Assembly: GCA_958450325.1 (NCBI GenBank)
Contig: OY288243.1
Coordinates: 26,008,844-26,072,843 of the forward strand
Reading direction: 5' to 3'
Length of the DNA stretch: 64,000 bases
Source: Agrostemma githago
Lineage: Eukaryota; Streptophyta; Magnoliopsida; Caryophyllales; Caryophyllaceae
How positions within the stretch are numbered: position 1 is the first letter of the stretch; every line of letters begins with the position of its first letter. A program made the position numbers and the translations under genes. The notes beneath the pieces were generated by a model that made no database searches, was not told the origin of the DNA, and saw only the letters and a list, made by a program, of their open reading frames with translations. This document shows positions 44,162 through 55,589 of this stretch, piece by piece.

Positions 44162-44260
44162 CTAAATATTGAAGTGTTACAAAATAGAAATAGTCTTTTA
44201 GGCTGATGGCCTTTAAGCGTGAAATTTCAAGGAAGATGCATGTTTTGTCTTAAAAACATA

Positions 44261-44522
44261 CTCCCTCTCATCCAAACAAATCCTTACACTTACTGTAAAT
44301 GGACAATCCAATCAAAGTCTTACATTCCTTTTTTTCTAAAACGCTTTACCATATAATCCTCATATTCTTCATCTATTTAACCAAAATGTCAATACTTTTA
44401 CCCACTTTAATTTAGGCGGACCCATAATTTTTTTTGATTTACCAATAATACCCTCACTTTATACCCACTTTCTTAAAACTTGTAAAATACCTTATTTAAG
44501 GATTTGATTGGATGGGAGGGAG
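44261..44522. mobile_element. Stowaway-like MITE (copy E)
   Basis: 262 bp between TA pairs. CTCCCTCTCATCCAAACAAA at the left pairs with GATTTGATTGGATGGGAGGG at the right. It is the longest of the five copies. No ORF. Confidence 0.82.
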
Positions 44523-44833
44523 TATAATATTAGTAATAACGTACGAAACAATCGATAAGCTCATAGACATTGTAATTACATACCGAATTAGTTACATAAT
44601 GAGAAACCCATAATGAAACCCCAAATCCTAAAAACTCAATAACTTGGAATGACTTCTTCTTTTCCTCTTCGTGATATAAGACACACATGCTGAAAATGAC
44701 TTCTTTTGGTCACTTAGTTCAGTGCAGGTGTCATCCCTTAGCTTGAACTTCTTCCACCCTTCTCATTATTCACCCCGACTACACCTTTGTCTCTCCCCCT
44801 AATGTTGTTCTTCTTTATGTTCCTCCTTCTTGT
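44523..44833. other. Short unassigned stretch before E4
   Basis: No gene. It has a loose GATAAG repeat near 44551 and ends with CTTGT (44829-44833), which should be duplicated beyond the window's right edge if E4 is complete. Confidence 0.5.
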
Positions 44834-46862
44834 TGTAGACACCAGATTTTGACCTGGTGACTGCAAGGGCGCCCGACAAACACCCGATGACAATTGGACT
44901 GCAACGCGACGCAAAATTACGATGTTTTAGATAGTTTTTCTATAGAACAAATCAAATAATTACTCAAAAAAATTAATTCAATGTCAAAACGGTCTTAATC
45001 GTGTCATTACGGTCGCGTCGACACTAATTAGAGTCAATTCCGACACCGGGACCCCGAATTGGTCCTGAAATATGTAAAGTCAAACCCAGTCAACGCGTCG
45101 GGCCGAGCGAACCTCGAGACACGCGTTCGAGTCCCACCCGGCGCTCGACGTACTAGGGTTAACGGGAAGTCTTAATCCCTAAGCTAATAAAATATACACA
45201 TCTTCTCCGTTTTGGAAAGTTTCAAAATCAGATCTTCAAAATTCTAGGCGACTCAATCTTGATGCGCATGACACCAGGCGACTCATTTATGGTGCACAAT
45301 ACTCCAAGCGTTCGAAAGGTCGATTTGAACTGCGCGAACAACTATAAATACCCCCCTCATTTCGCTTATTCGACACACCAACTCGAATTCTCTTCTCCCG
45401 ACACTCTTTACGACGCTACTCCTTGTCGTTCCTCGAGCACCCTACTCGATTTGAACAAAGAGGAGCACTTGTGCTCGACTAGCCACCTTCCAATACATTA
45501 GCGAAGCTCTGCCGGATTCACCGTAGGACAAGCTAGGAGGATCCGCCTCGAAGACGTATCGTCACTAGGTTGTCGTCTAAACAAAACTTTACATACCGTA
45601 ATCTTTATTCATGCATTTTGATAACGGCGAGTCCGACTAGTATGGACACTAGGTCCATGACACGTTATAAATATACGTAACGTCCCAAACTTCAACCATA
45701 AGCACTAAAACACCCTAACTAAACCCGAGTAGTTCTGAGATCCGTTTTCAACCATCTACGCATCGTGTCTCGTTTAGTGTACACTCTGAGGGTGCAACTC
45801 CTCACTACGTGACTTACTTACATTTCCCATTTACAGCTTTCGTATGATTTACCGATTTTATGACCTTATAATCGAATGCTAAATCACCTAACACGGAATT
45901 CAAAATGTAAACAAGCTAAAACTGAAAAAAGCGCTGGTCGGGTTCCGTATTAATCCCGATGCTCACCTCTCACATGTGGTTCGACGCATCCCTATTAATA
46001 TTGAACCGACGCACCTTAAGCAGAATACCAGGTAAGGTATACCACGAGAATGACTAATATCCGTATTATCACGTTAAATATGATATGCTAATACGTATAA
46101 TATTTAGTATTCTCTACTCTCATACGTGCATCTTTTCATGGTCTGGCTGTCACGTTAAATCGCATGCAAAGAATGTAAACACAACTACTTCGACGACAAT
46201 AAGCTTACTTGTGCTTAAACAATCGACATAGCAAAGATATAGGGTTAAAATAACGGATTTTATCGCACTTCTACCACAATTAAGGAACAAAGTTATCAGC
46301 CCACCGATTGATTAGTAGAGGCCGCTATGTGCGGGCGGGATTGGGTGTCGATGTCTATCGGATGTTGGCTTCCCAATACGTACACTCACCCCTTACTCAG
46401 AATTGACGGTTTCCGGATCTCTGAAACCATTGGCAATGAGAGTCATTTCAGACATGGAGTGCTTAAGGGTACAAGTCTTTGTCTTTAGGTCCCGTGCCAC
46501 TCAGCTTTGAGCCGGCTAAGGATCAAAGTTGACTTGAACGGTTTCCGAGTCTCCATAATTGACTCGGTGGCGACTCCACAAATCGGCAACGAATTCGGTT
46601 CACTAAAAAGGTCGTCTTACCAAACATATCGGCCTTTAAACATTTACAACCACATCTCGATCGATTCTAACGGAAACACGGGTGTCTGCATCCGTCTAGT
46701 ACTATCTGAATCGTCAACCAAATCGAGGTCCGACAGATCTCCCCGTATGCGAGATCAGACCGGCTCCCGACGAGAGGGGGCCGCGTGGGTGGCCGCCGTG
46801 GAAATCAGAGGTCCCGTGCGGCGCGCGCGCGGGGCTCCTGGCGGTGCGGACGGGCGTCCACA
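44834..46862 (+). repeat. E4 5' LTR
   Basis: 2,029 bp; TATA box TATAAATA at 45343-45350. Around 46305-46400 it holds the inverse of a stretch conserved in E1 and E3 LTRs (GAGGCCGCTATGTGCGGGCG, then ACTCACCCCTTACTCAG). The last 120 bp are GC-rich. No second LTR is in the window, so the boundaries rest on the ends and the primer site. Confidence 0.78.
45343..45350 (+). promoter_or_regulatory. E4 LTR TATA box
   Basis: TATAAATA, about 510 bp inside the LTR, similar in depth to the E1 box. Confidence 0.55.
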
Positions 46863-46865
46863 GTT

Positions 46866-46881
46866 TGGCGACTCTGCTGGA
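46866..46881 (+). promoter_or_regulatory. E4 primer binding site
   Basis: TGGCGACTCTGCTGGA begins three bases after the LTR. Spacing and sequence match the E1 and E3 sites apart from small changes. Confidence 0.7.
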
Positions 46882-48314
46882 TTTGGAAACAAGTTTCCAG
46901 TGGTGGTGTAACTTGAATGAGGTCGGTGAAGCACATTTCCTAGTTCCTTTTTTGTGGTCACTACAGGTTTTGCCCTAAAAAGCCCACGCTAACCAATATT
47001 AGGACCAATCGACCTCTTCACGGTAAGATCTTCTTGGACACGCAGAGAGACCCTCGATTGACGTTCCGGCTATCTAAGGGAGCCACGAATTCCGTGGATG
47101 TGCCAAACGAATGGTGCTGAGCAAACAGTATGACACTCACCTCCCCAGGTGACTTGTCGTCACCTAAGCAAAGACTATTAGTGGACGGTAGCCTACCCTA
47201 ACCTACCCGTGTCTGCATCTTGCATGAGTATACGCATTCCTAGTTATGTGTAGCGTGTTTGACAACCCGAATAAAACATTAAAATCCGGATTCAACCACG
47301 CCAACATATTCAACCACACCCAACTCCGTTTTCAAAAAAGAACATCTTCTTTTCAAAACCACCTTTTTTTTAAACACCATTTACTCTGGTCAAAATTAAA
47401 CTTATTTTCTAAAAGAGCACTTTAGCGCCGTCACCATGGCCAATTTTACGTTCATCACTTTCGAAAGACACTTTTAAGCGCCATTACTTTGGCCGAAATG
47501 AAACTCGTCATTTCCAAACAACAACGACATACCGTTATTATCACCAAAATCCCAACTAATGGGATCGAGGTACCTTATACGGTCACATTTTGCTTTCAAA
47601 ACATTCACGCACATACCGTTACTATCGCCAAATTCCCGACCAATGGAACCAAAGCATGTGAAACGGTTACATTTTATTTTTCAAAACGCTTTTTTTTTGC
47701 ACATACCGTTAACACTACCAAAACTTCAATTAATGAAGTCAAGAAACCCAAAACGGTTATACCCACAAAACATTTTTACATACGCACACCATCACCACCG
47801 TCGAAATTCCAATTAATGGAATCAATAAGTACGGTCACACGTTTTAAAAGTTTTTCTAAAAAAAACACTTTCACCACCTAAATTCAATAATAAGAATTTG
47901 GTCACGCCAAAGAAAGCACTGTCATAGACACCACGTTCTCTTACGAACATCGTCTACACTGCGAACTTCGAACTCCTAACTAATATATAGTAGTCTCGAT
48001 AAAAACGCAACGTCATAATTTTTCAAAACCGGTTCTCTCACGACCGCGCCTTTTTACAAAGCCACAACTCACACTTTTGCTATCGTCGAATCCTCGATGC
48101 TCACATAACAACACTTTTCGACACATCACAAGCGATGTCACTAAACCATCGCCATGCCAATTTCACAAAGACTCCCACTTTCAAAAAAAAAGTTTATTTT
48201 CAAAATCCATTCATTTTCGAAAACATCAAACTCTTCGATTCCAAGCCGAGATCGAGATTAATTCCTTACGTCGTACAATCGTGTGATTAAATGTCTGTCA
48301 CCTCCGTTCAAGGT
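46882..48314 (+). other. E4 leader, left part
   Basis: Non-coding leader cut by E3 at 48314; it resumes at 58002. Between about 47526 and 47850 is a degenerate tandem repeat of about 100 bp, with ACATACCGTTACTATCGCCA-like and ACCAATGG-like phrases in each of three to four units. The small plus-strand frames here come from that repeat. Confidence 0.6.
47526..47850 (+). repeat. Degenerate tandem repeat of about 100 bp in the E4 leader
   Basis: Units begin near 47526, 47610, 47700 and 47785. Each has ACCGTTA or a variant, a C/A-rich run, AATTAATGG or ACCAATGG, and an ACGGTYAC phrase before a T-rich stretch. Divergence between units is high. Confidence 0.6.
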
Positions 48315-50756
48315 TGTGGACATGACATAGGTCCACCCCGACGCGGCCACGCGCGGGTTTGGGTAGGCGAATGATTCTCCATATGAGAATGGATCGAATT
48401 GAAATTTAGGTCGAAGTGGAGTCGCCACCGAATTTTGTGGTTATTCGGAACCATTCGAGCCCACTCTATGTCGTAGTGGGTCGTATACAAAATACGGCCC
48501 ATTTTTGATGTTAGACTTTATTGGGCTCGTCCCTTTGTATTGCGATACCGATACCGTCACTACCGGTTATCGTGTATTGAATGACTCTCGTGCGCCAACG
48601 GTTTCGGGCATCCAGAAACCGAGGTTCTGAGTAAGGGGTGAGGGTACGTGTTGGGAAGCCCACAAAGGACACCCAACCCCGCCCGCACTTAGCGGCCTCT
48701 ACTAAGATCTCAAATGACTTTCTAATACGCGCGTTAGTAATTCAGTGAAAAATGCTTATGCAAACGTTGTTTTCCCTAAGCATGTGAATGAAATTGAAAA
48801 GGGTTTCTATGTCAATTTAATGCAATTAATTCTAACGTCGAAGTTAAATTTTAGCATGTGGGTTCATTTTAGTAAAATAAAACAAACGATAAATCAACAA
48901 GAATAACAAACGGTTAGTAACGGTATAACGAATAATAACGGTTTGCAAATTAATGAATGAAATAGAATGATGTAAAATTGGACGATGCATGGTTTGAAAA
49001 GATAGTAGTACACATGATTAATTAGGCACGTGTTGACCGAAGTCATAAAAAGAATTGACAAGACTCGAATGATGTTGTAGGACTCACGACATTGATCGTG
49101 ATGATGGGCTACTCGATCGAGTGGGCTAGGCACTCGATCGAGTGCCCCCTGTACGAATTATAATTCGCTTTGCAATTTATTATTGACTTCTGAAATTGCT
49201 TTTTGATTCTTGATAATTCGATGATTCTGCCGAATCGGACATAAATATTGTACAATTTATGCTCGACTCGGATTTTATAAATTATTGATTTTGTTGAATC
49301 AGATATAAATATTATGGGATTTATACTCGATTCTAAATTTGAATACTCGTTGTATCCCATATTCGATTATTGAATCGATATGGAATACTAGAGTGAAAAT
49401 AAAATAAAATAAAATAAAAATTGATTTAAGTCGTTTTAAATTAACTATCGCGATATGAGTAGATTTCCTCCGCGTTTAATAATGTCGTAATTCTAACGAA
49501 TTGTATGACAATTATTTTAGCATCAACGAAAAAATCGCATTAGTTAATTTATTTGACTAGATCGTTAGATTCGACATCCAATTACGGAATTGGTATCGAA
49601 TCCAAAAGATCGACGCTTTGCTTGAATTGAAAGACTTGATTCCCTCGGCTTTTCCGACATCGAAATAAATCCCTAGGGATTGTGATGTCGGATCCGCGTC
49701 AACGGGTTTCGACCCTTATTAAATAGAATGCATGTTTTTGAAATCGATATAAATATGTGACTTGAATGACGATGCAAACGAAAATAAACGAATTATTGTT
49801 TAGGTTAACTCGTCTCAATAATCAAGTGATCATGGTGATGGGATAAGCGACCGGCAACGCTGTGTGCAGTACACTTGGATATTCGGGTATTCTTATCCCA
49901 CCATCATTCACACTCGACACAAATCGACAAGTATTTTAATGTTTTAATGCTAACCGTATTATTGATATTATTATGCGATAAACAAAATAAAAAAAACGTG
50001 GAAAAGGAGGAAGATGACGAGAAGAGAAGAAGAAGGAAAGAAAGGGGTTTTGGCACCCTCAACCTACATGTTCTTGTCTCGGATAAGGCTCGTAGTCGTG
50101 GCTTTAACACAAGAGCTTCGAGGCTTATGGAGGTTAAGTTATGGTGGCTCGGGTTTCGATTTCCTAAAACTAAGTTTAGGGTTTGCTAGTGTAATGCTTA
50201 GGGTTGTGTAGAGATGTGTAAAAGATGTATTAGGGTTGCTAAAAAGTTGTATTGTGAAAAAATTGTGTAAAAAGGTTGTGTGTAGTTGTGATTAGGGTTG
50301 TAAAGTTGTGAAATTGAGTGTGCATGGGGTTGCTTATATAGGCATTGCCCATGTATTTTGGTGTCTAGGGTTTTGTGCCCTGACGGACTTGACCTGATGG
50401 CCCGTCTGAAGGTGGACTGTTGGTTTTGCTTCTTGAGTTGGACTTTTTGTATTTGAGTGGCTGCTTTGATGTGTCTCGGAAACGACTTTGACCGGAGTTG
50501 ACCCAATCGCTAAGAAGTTGGTTTTATTTCCGGTGTCGGTTTCGGTCCAAATTAGTCTTGTTTGACTCGGAATGATCCGCTGGGCCTAGATTCGAGGTTG
50601 ATTTTGTGAGATTTGTACTCCGCAAGTGCGTTAGCCAGCAACTATTGGATTTGAGCCCGTATCCGAGCGCGTAGAAGCACGTTAGCGTCCGATCATCATC
50701 GGGTGTTTTTTGGAAACTGCCATAGACACCTGGCAGTCAAAATGCGGGTGTCTACA
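48315..50756 (-). repeat. E3 3' LTR (left copy)
   Basis: 2,442 bp. It is nearly identical to the right copy except for about 35 bp (near 48440-48478) missing there and scattered substitutions. It contains CACTCGATCGAGTG palindromes near 49110-49144. Confidence 0.93.
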
Positions 50757-52110
50757 GAGCCCTCACTTTGACTGAGGCTTGGACAAGGCGAAAGTCAGAG
50801 TAGCTACCAAGTCAATTAAGACCTGGTAGACTTCCGATCGGGTCGTTTATAGTCCATTAGACTTGCGTAAAGGGCTCGCCAGCCACAAGACAGAAATCAT
50901 ACTTGCGCTTGATGACAGTACCTCCGTGGGGAATTTGGACTTGTCGCGTAAGTCCTGGGTGCGCCTGTGTGTAGGCCCATCCCGTTCTATTCCGGGAAAA
51001 TGTTGATGGGGAGATTTAATGGCTTGCATGTTCTTGCTTGAATCGTACCTGTATGAGTTACATAAAATGCATGCAACACGTAGGTACTAAAATGACTCGT
51101 GCTGGGGAAAATGATTTTTGAATTTTTTGAAATTTTTGAAATTGAAATCCTGAAAGCACTCACGGGCTAGGTTTCAAAATGGAAAAGGGGTAGAAAAGAA
51201 ATTTGCAGTTTAAATAGACCGAAATCTGACCTTGTCAAAAAGGATCTTTTTTTTTAAAGGGCTAAATTTTGCAAATTTCAAAGTGGAATTTGAAGAGAGA
51301 GGCCTACCGACAGACTCGACTCTGGACGTGACCGGACGAGTTGACAGACATGACTGGACTCTCGAGGGGTTGGACCGTGACTCGGTAGGGGGTGTGGGCT
51401 GCCTAACAAGACTCTTAAGTTGCGCTATCCCGTAGCCTAGGCGAGTGGCAACACGGTCGTACATCGAAATGGGATAGATATGCTATAGGGGACTGACAGT
51501 AGTCTGTAATGAGACTGTTTTAGTCTGGTGCCCCTCTGGATTTCTGATTTTTGGGTACATTTCCAAAGTGGGTATTGCCTCGAGTCCTGACAGATTCTTG
51601 TCTTCGACTGAGCCGAGTACTAGGACACACTACAGAAAGGAGGCTAGATTTTTTGTTGGATTTATCTGGATTTTGTGAGTGGATGGGGAACTTCTGCCTA
51701 GGAGAAGCCCCCAAGAGAACAAAGCTAGCTGTTGAGAACATGACGGTGTTGTGACCGGAATGTGTGTCAATGTGAGTGGTTGTGCCTCTGTTGAAAGGCT
51801 GCCTACGTATTCACGTGTAGTGAAATCAAACCATGCCGTAGTTCAGTGTCGGAAGATGTATTATGGTGCCTATTCTAATAGGACTTTGTGTGTAACTAGC
51901 CATAATGACGGTGTAGGCTAGGTGCATTCCCAGTGATGTCTTGATCAAAGGGCTTGAATGGTTAGGATATTAATCCTGTGACTGTGAGCGCTCTCCGGAG
52001 TAGCCCCCAGAGGTGGTGTGAACTATTTGGGCATGTTCTATGCCGACTGCAAGTTGAGTTCCCGTGTTCGGGGTTGGTAACTGGTTTGGATGAGAAGAGT
52101 TGGGATGAGA
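50757..52110 (-). other. E3 3' region next to the polypurine tract
   Basis: Begins with AAGTGAGGGCTC (minus strand) at the LTR edge, then 250 bp like E1. Further on it shares the GGCTGCCTACGTATTCAC phrase seen at the pol end of E1. No coding sequence. Confidence 0.6.
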
Positions 52111-52339
52111 TTTTAACGAGTTTTGTTCTCGGGATTTTTAACGAGTTCTGCTCTCGGGGAATTTTAACGAGTTTTGTTCTCGGGATTTTTAACGAGTTCT
52201 GCTCTCGGGGAATTTTAACGAGTTTTGTTCTCGGGAATTTTAACGAGTTCTGCTCTCGGGGAATTTTAACGAGTTTTGTTCTCGGGATTTTTAACGAGTT
52301 CTGCTCTCGGGGAATTTTAACGAGTTTTGTTCTCGGGAT
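52111..52339 (-). repeat. Nine-copy tandem repeat of about 25 bp with alternating unit types
   Basis: TTTTAACGAGTTTTGTTCTC and TTTTAACGAGTTCTGCTCTC units alternate strictly, A-B-A-B to nine copies, so the effective period is about 50 bp. The open frame across it comes from the repeat. Confidence 0.9.
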
Positions 52340-52703
52340 TTGATGTTTTTGGAAATGTGGTGCTAGGAAGTAAGTGGCTTTGATGATTCAAAATCTAGAG
52401 CTCGATTTTGTGGAGCTGAGGCTTCGAGGGTAAGGTATTGTAATGTGGTAGGAACGGGGGAAGTCGAGTAAAAATGGCTCGAACTTCGATTGGGCTGGTT
52501 TGATAATGCGGGATCTGGTTTCCATGTCTGGCCCTAATGGTTAGGGGTATCCTATGGAGCTTGAATCCTCAAAATTCCGGGCTGTCTCTGGCCTAGGTCT
52601 CGAGGAGGTCTTGAGGGTTGTAATGTGGGAAGGCTGAGTGTGGTGTTAGCTGACCAGCTTGATTGTTACTCCTCTATCGGATGGTATTGATAATTTTGAA
52701 TTT

Positions 52704-53009
52704 GACCGTACCACGGTCAAAGGATTTTCACTTGAGTTGACCGTTGACCACGGTCATGGGTATTTGATTTTTTTTATTGACCTCTTAGCCGCGGTCATGG
52801 GTTTTGATAATTTTGACCGTACCCTGGTCGTGGGGCTTTCACTTGAATTGACCGTTGACCATGGTCATGGATATTCTGAATTTTTTTGATGATTGACCTC
52901 TTAGCCCCGGTCATGGGTTTTTGATAATTTTGACCGTACCCTGGTCGTGGGGCTTTCACTTGAATTGACCGTTGACCGTGGTCATGGGTATTCTGAATTT
53001 TTTTGATGA
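52704..53009 (-). repeat. Tandem repeat of about 111-117 bp, 2.7 copies
   Basis: Units start at 52704, 52815 and 52932, each with GACCGTACC, CTTTCACTTGAATTGACCGT and CGGTCATGGGT. Units two and three are closest. Each unit holds several copies of the GGTCA/TGACC word, so smaller inverted repeats lie within. Confidence 0.88.
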
Positions 53010-53473
53010 TGGCTTGCTTTTTTTTTTGGCCTTTTGCTTTTTTCTCATGGACTTTCGATTTTTTTTTTGTGTCCAATTTTTTTTTTTTGAGCCTTTTTTG
53101 TTTTTTTGTCGGTCAGACTAACACCTAAGGTACGGATTGGTCAGTCTTATCGGATGGGTGTTTTATTGTGGGAAATGGGCTTGCCTCCCGTCTTGAACCC
53201 AAACTAGGAGATTACATAGATTTGTCATAGGATTCGATACCGCTCCTGCTACGGGGAGTCGTGTGGCTTTTCTATACCAGACATAGAATAGGTAAAAAGA
53301 AAACACGGGCTCGGTTTCCTGCAGTCATTACAGATGTGCCTATAATAGTCACGTGTGTGTGCTCACAGTGTATGATGGTGTTCATCACGTTCTCGGAAAC
53401 ACATAAGGAAAGTATATATGAGAAACAGGAAAGCTGATTTTATTGAACTTTGGAAAAGAGGACGGAATACAAT

Positions 53474-53533
53474 TGACTTTGACTTTGACTTTGACTTTGG
53501 AATAGAACATCCTAGACTCAGACTCAGACTCGG
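53474..53533. repeat. TGACTT and GACTCA simple repeats
   Basis: Four TGACTT units at 53474-53499, then three to four GACTCA/GACTCG units at 53514-53533. The second set resembles the Ser-Glu coding run in E1 pol, so it may be a relic of pol left at the deletion point. Confidence 0.7.
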
Positions 53534-53535
53534 AC

Positions 53536-54213
53536 TTAAATCAAATCCGGACTCTTGGATGCATGAGAGGTAGACTGGATGCTTCGGTCATCGAGCCCTG
53601 TGTAGTCCACGAGGGGCTTTGCAAGTGACAATGTTTCCAAAACGGGAGTCTTCCCGGCATCGAGGAAGTCTTGAATGAGATGTTTCAGCTTCCAGCATTG
53701 TTCTGTATCGTGTCCCCTCCCTCTGTGGAATTTGCAGTAATGCTCGGCGTTCCATGCTTTGGAACGTTTCTCCACAGGTGGGTCGGCTGTTGGGCCTATA
53801 GGTAGCACTAGGCTCTTCGGAACCAACCTCTGGAAAGCGATGGTGTAAGACATATCCAAGTGGGTAAATGTCCTTTCCTTTGACTGTTTCTTGATTTTTG
53901 GAGAGGTGACTTGAGGGTTACTTCTCTCGGCCTTGCCATCTTGAGGGTATCAGACAGTTTCGCAAGAGTGTTCAACCTTCAAATGACTCGGTTGGGTGAT
54001 TGGCTGCCTTACCCGCTCTAGTTGTGTTAGACGGGATCGGGTTCTTACAAGGTCTTCTTCGATGATGATTACCCTGGAACTTAGGTTATCTAGGGCAGTA
54101 TTGATTTTCGAGAAGATGTTGTTAATGGAGCAAGATAGCATAAGCATACTCCCCTGGATATCCCCTTTCTTGACGGCATGGGATTTGTCGTGGTTTGGTA
54201 GTGTCTCGTTCAT
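53536..54213 (-). pseudogene. E3 mini-Gag
   Basis: ATG at 54213 starts about 226 codons in one frame with a single TGA near 53948. The N part is helical and likely coiled coil (INTALDNLSSRVIIIEEDL). A short link has LPIGPTADPPVEKRSKAW, then the knuckle CKFHRGRGHDTEQC (C-x2-H-x4-H-x4-C) and WKLKHLIQDFLDAGKTP, all matching E1 Gag. The capsid core of E1 Gag (about 150 residues) is absent. E4 Gag lacks the same core. Whether the mini-Gag was ever translated is unknown. Confidence 0.75.
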
Positions 54214-55568
54214 AGGGTCCCTGATCGGAAGAAATGACAGGTGTTAGAAATCGCCTAAGCTCGGTTTTGCGTACATGATGAGTCAAACTAGACATGGCCC
54301 GGGGTGACGGAAATGACTAGGACTCTCGGACCGGGATACTTGAATGTTGACCTAGACGAGGTAACGATCGCAAATTAGACTCGAGCTGCAGAAGGGTGAG
54401 TCTGAAAATGGGGCGACCATGTTTGACTTGGGTTAGACCCTCCTAAGACGAATGTGTAGGGCGCGATTCTCGGAGTGACTGTGATTAATCACTCCGTCGG
54501 AGAATAGCCCCCAAGTGGGATCGTTAATTTTGTTAAGACTCAAGTGTGGGACGAGTGACCCTTTAGACGTAAGGACCACGAACCTTTTGTTATAGGGCTA
54601 TGCCTTGTAAAAGGTTGACTCGGAAAAGACACCTAAACGGGTGACTCGTGAAAGGTGGGCCTTCCTTAGGATTCGGCTATGTGGGCCGAGTCCTGTTCGA
54701 AGGAAGGTCCACGTGAGACATCCACAGACTTTTAGACTCGAGTGTGTAGACGGACCTTCCTTTGTAGGAGTATGTCCTACGTAGGTGGGCCTTGCCTTAG
54801 TCTAATAAGGCGGACTGGGATAGGGATGAAACTCGTGATGTAAGATCGACGGAGTTTCGACGCTAAAGACTTCGACGACTTATGACATGACCCGACACTG
54901 CTAAATACGGGAAGTCCTAAGAAGAGAAAGGTTTTGAAAATTGATTGATTTGAAAATTCCGAGATAACTCGGTGGAGAGGCCCGATTTTTCGAAAAAAAT
55001 CGGAAAGTGCATCGGGCCTCGGTTTTGAAAGTTCGAAAATATTTTTGAGTTTTGAATTGGGCAACGTACCGTCTAGAAAATAGGCTATTTTGAGTAAAAT
55101 CATAAGTCCTAAATTCGGTATGTGTCCCGGGTTTTGAAATTGAATAGTTTGAAAAAGATGCAGTTTTTGATAAAAAAAAGACGGTTTTTGAAAACGACTC
55201 AGAAACCAAGTAGCACGTAGACACACAAGCATTATAACGACGCCATGTATGCTCTACACTAAGTCTCGGTCGGTCTATAAGGGGTCTATACCAGTGTACA
55301 TAGTCTAGACGTTTATCGGGACGGACTTCCTAAGTCGAGTTGAGCTTAGAACATGCCGCGAAACCCACTCGAATCGACTATGGACACCTTTTGACATATC
55401 CATATTAGAGTACATCAACGATATAGTGGGACGTCGGTCGCGAGTACCGGCCCGGGAAAATATGGGTTATGCATGAACCGTAAAACTAAAACGCGTATTG
55501 TACTAGTAAAACGATTTCTATTCGAGTCTCACCCTGAGGATGCCGATGGTAAGTCACGCATCAGTTAA
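54214..55568 (-). other. E3 leader
   Basis: Non-coding and clearly similar to the E1 leader (11757-12808). Frames at 54777-55232 are not conserved proteins. Confidence 0.65.
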
Positions 55569-55586
55569 TCCCCAGCGGAGTCGCCA
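55569..55586 (-). promoter_or_regulatory. E3 primer binding site
   Basis: TGGCGACTCCGCTGGGGA on the minus strand, three bases inside the 5' LTR; identical to E1. Confidence 0.75.
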
Positions 55587-55589
55587 AAT

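Noticed and set aside
46507..46911. 134-codon plus-strand frame
   Set aside because: It spans the E4 LTR end and primer site; GC-rich LTR sequence explains it.
51978..52343. 121-codon frame with repeats
   Set aside because: It is the 25 bp tandem repeat read in one frame.
52111..53009. CRISPR-like array
   Set aside because: Units are adjacent tandem repeats without unique spacers, inside a plant retrotransposon.
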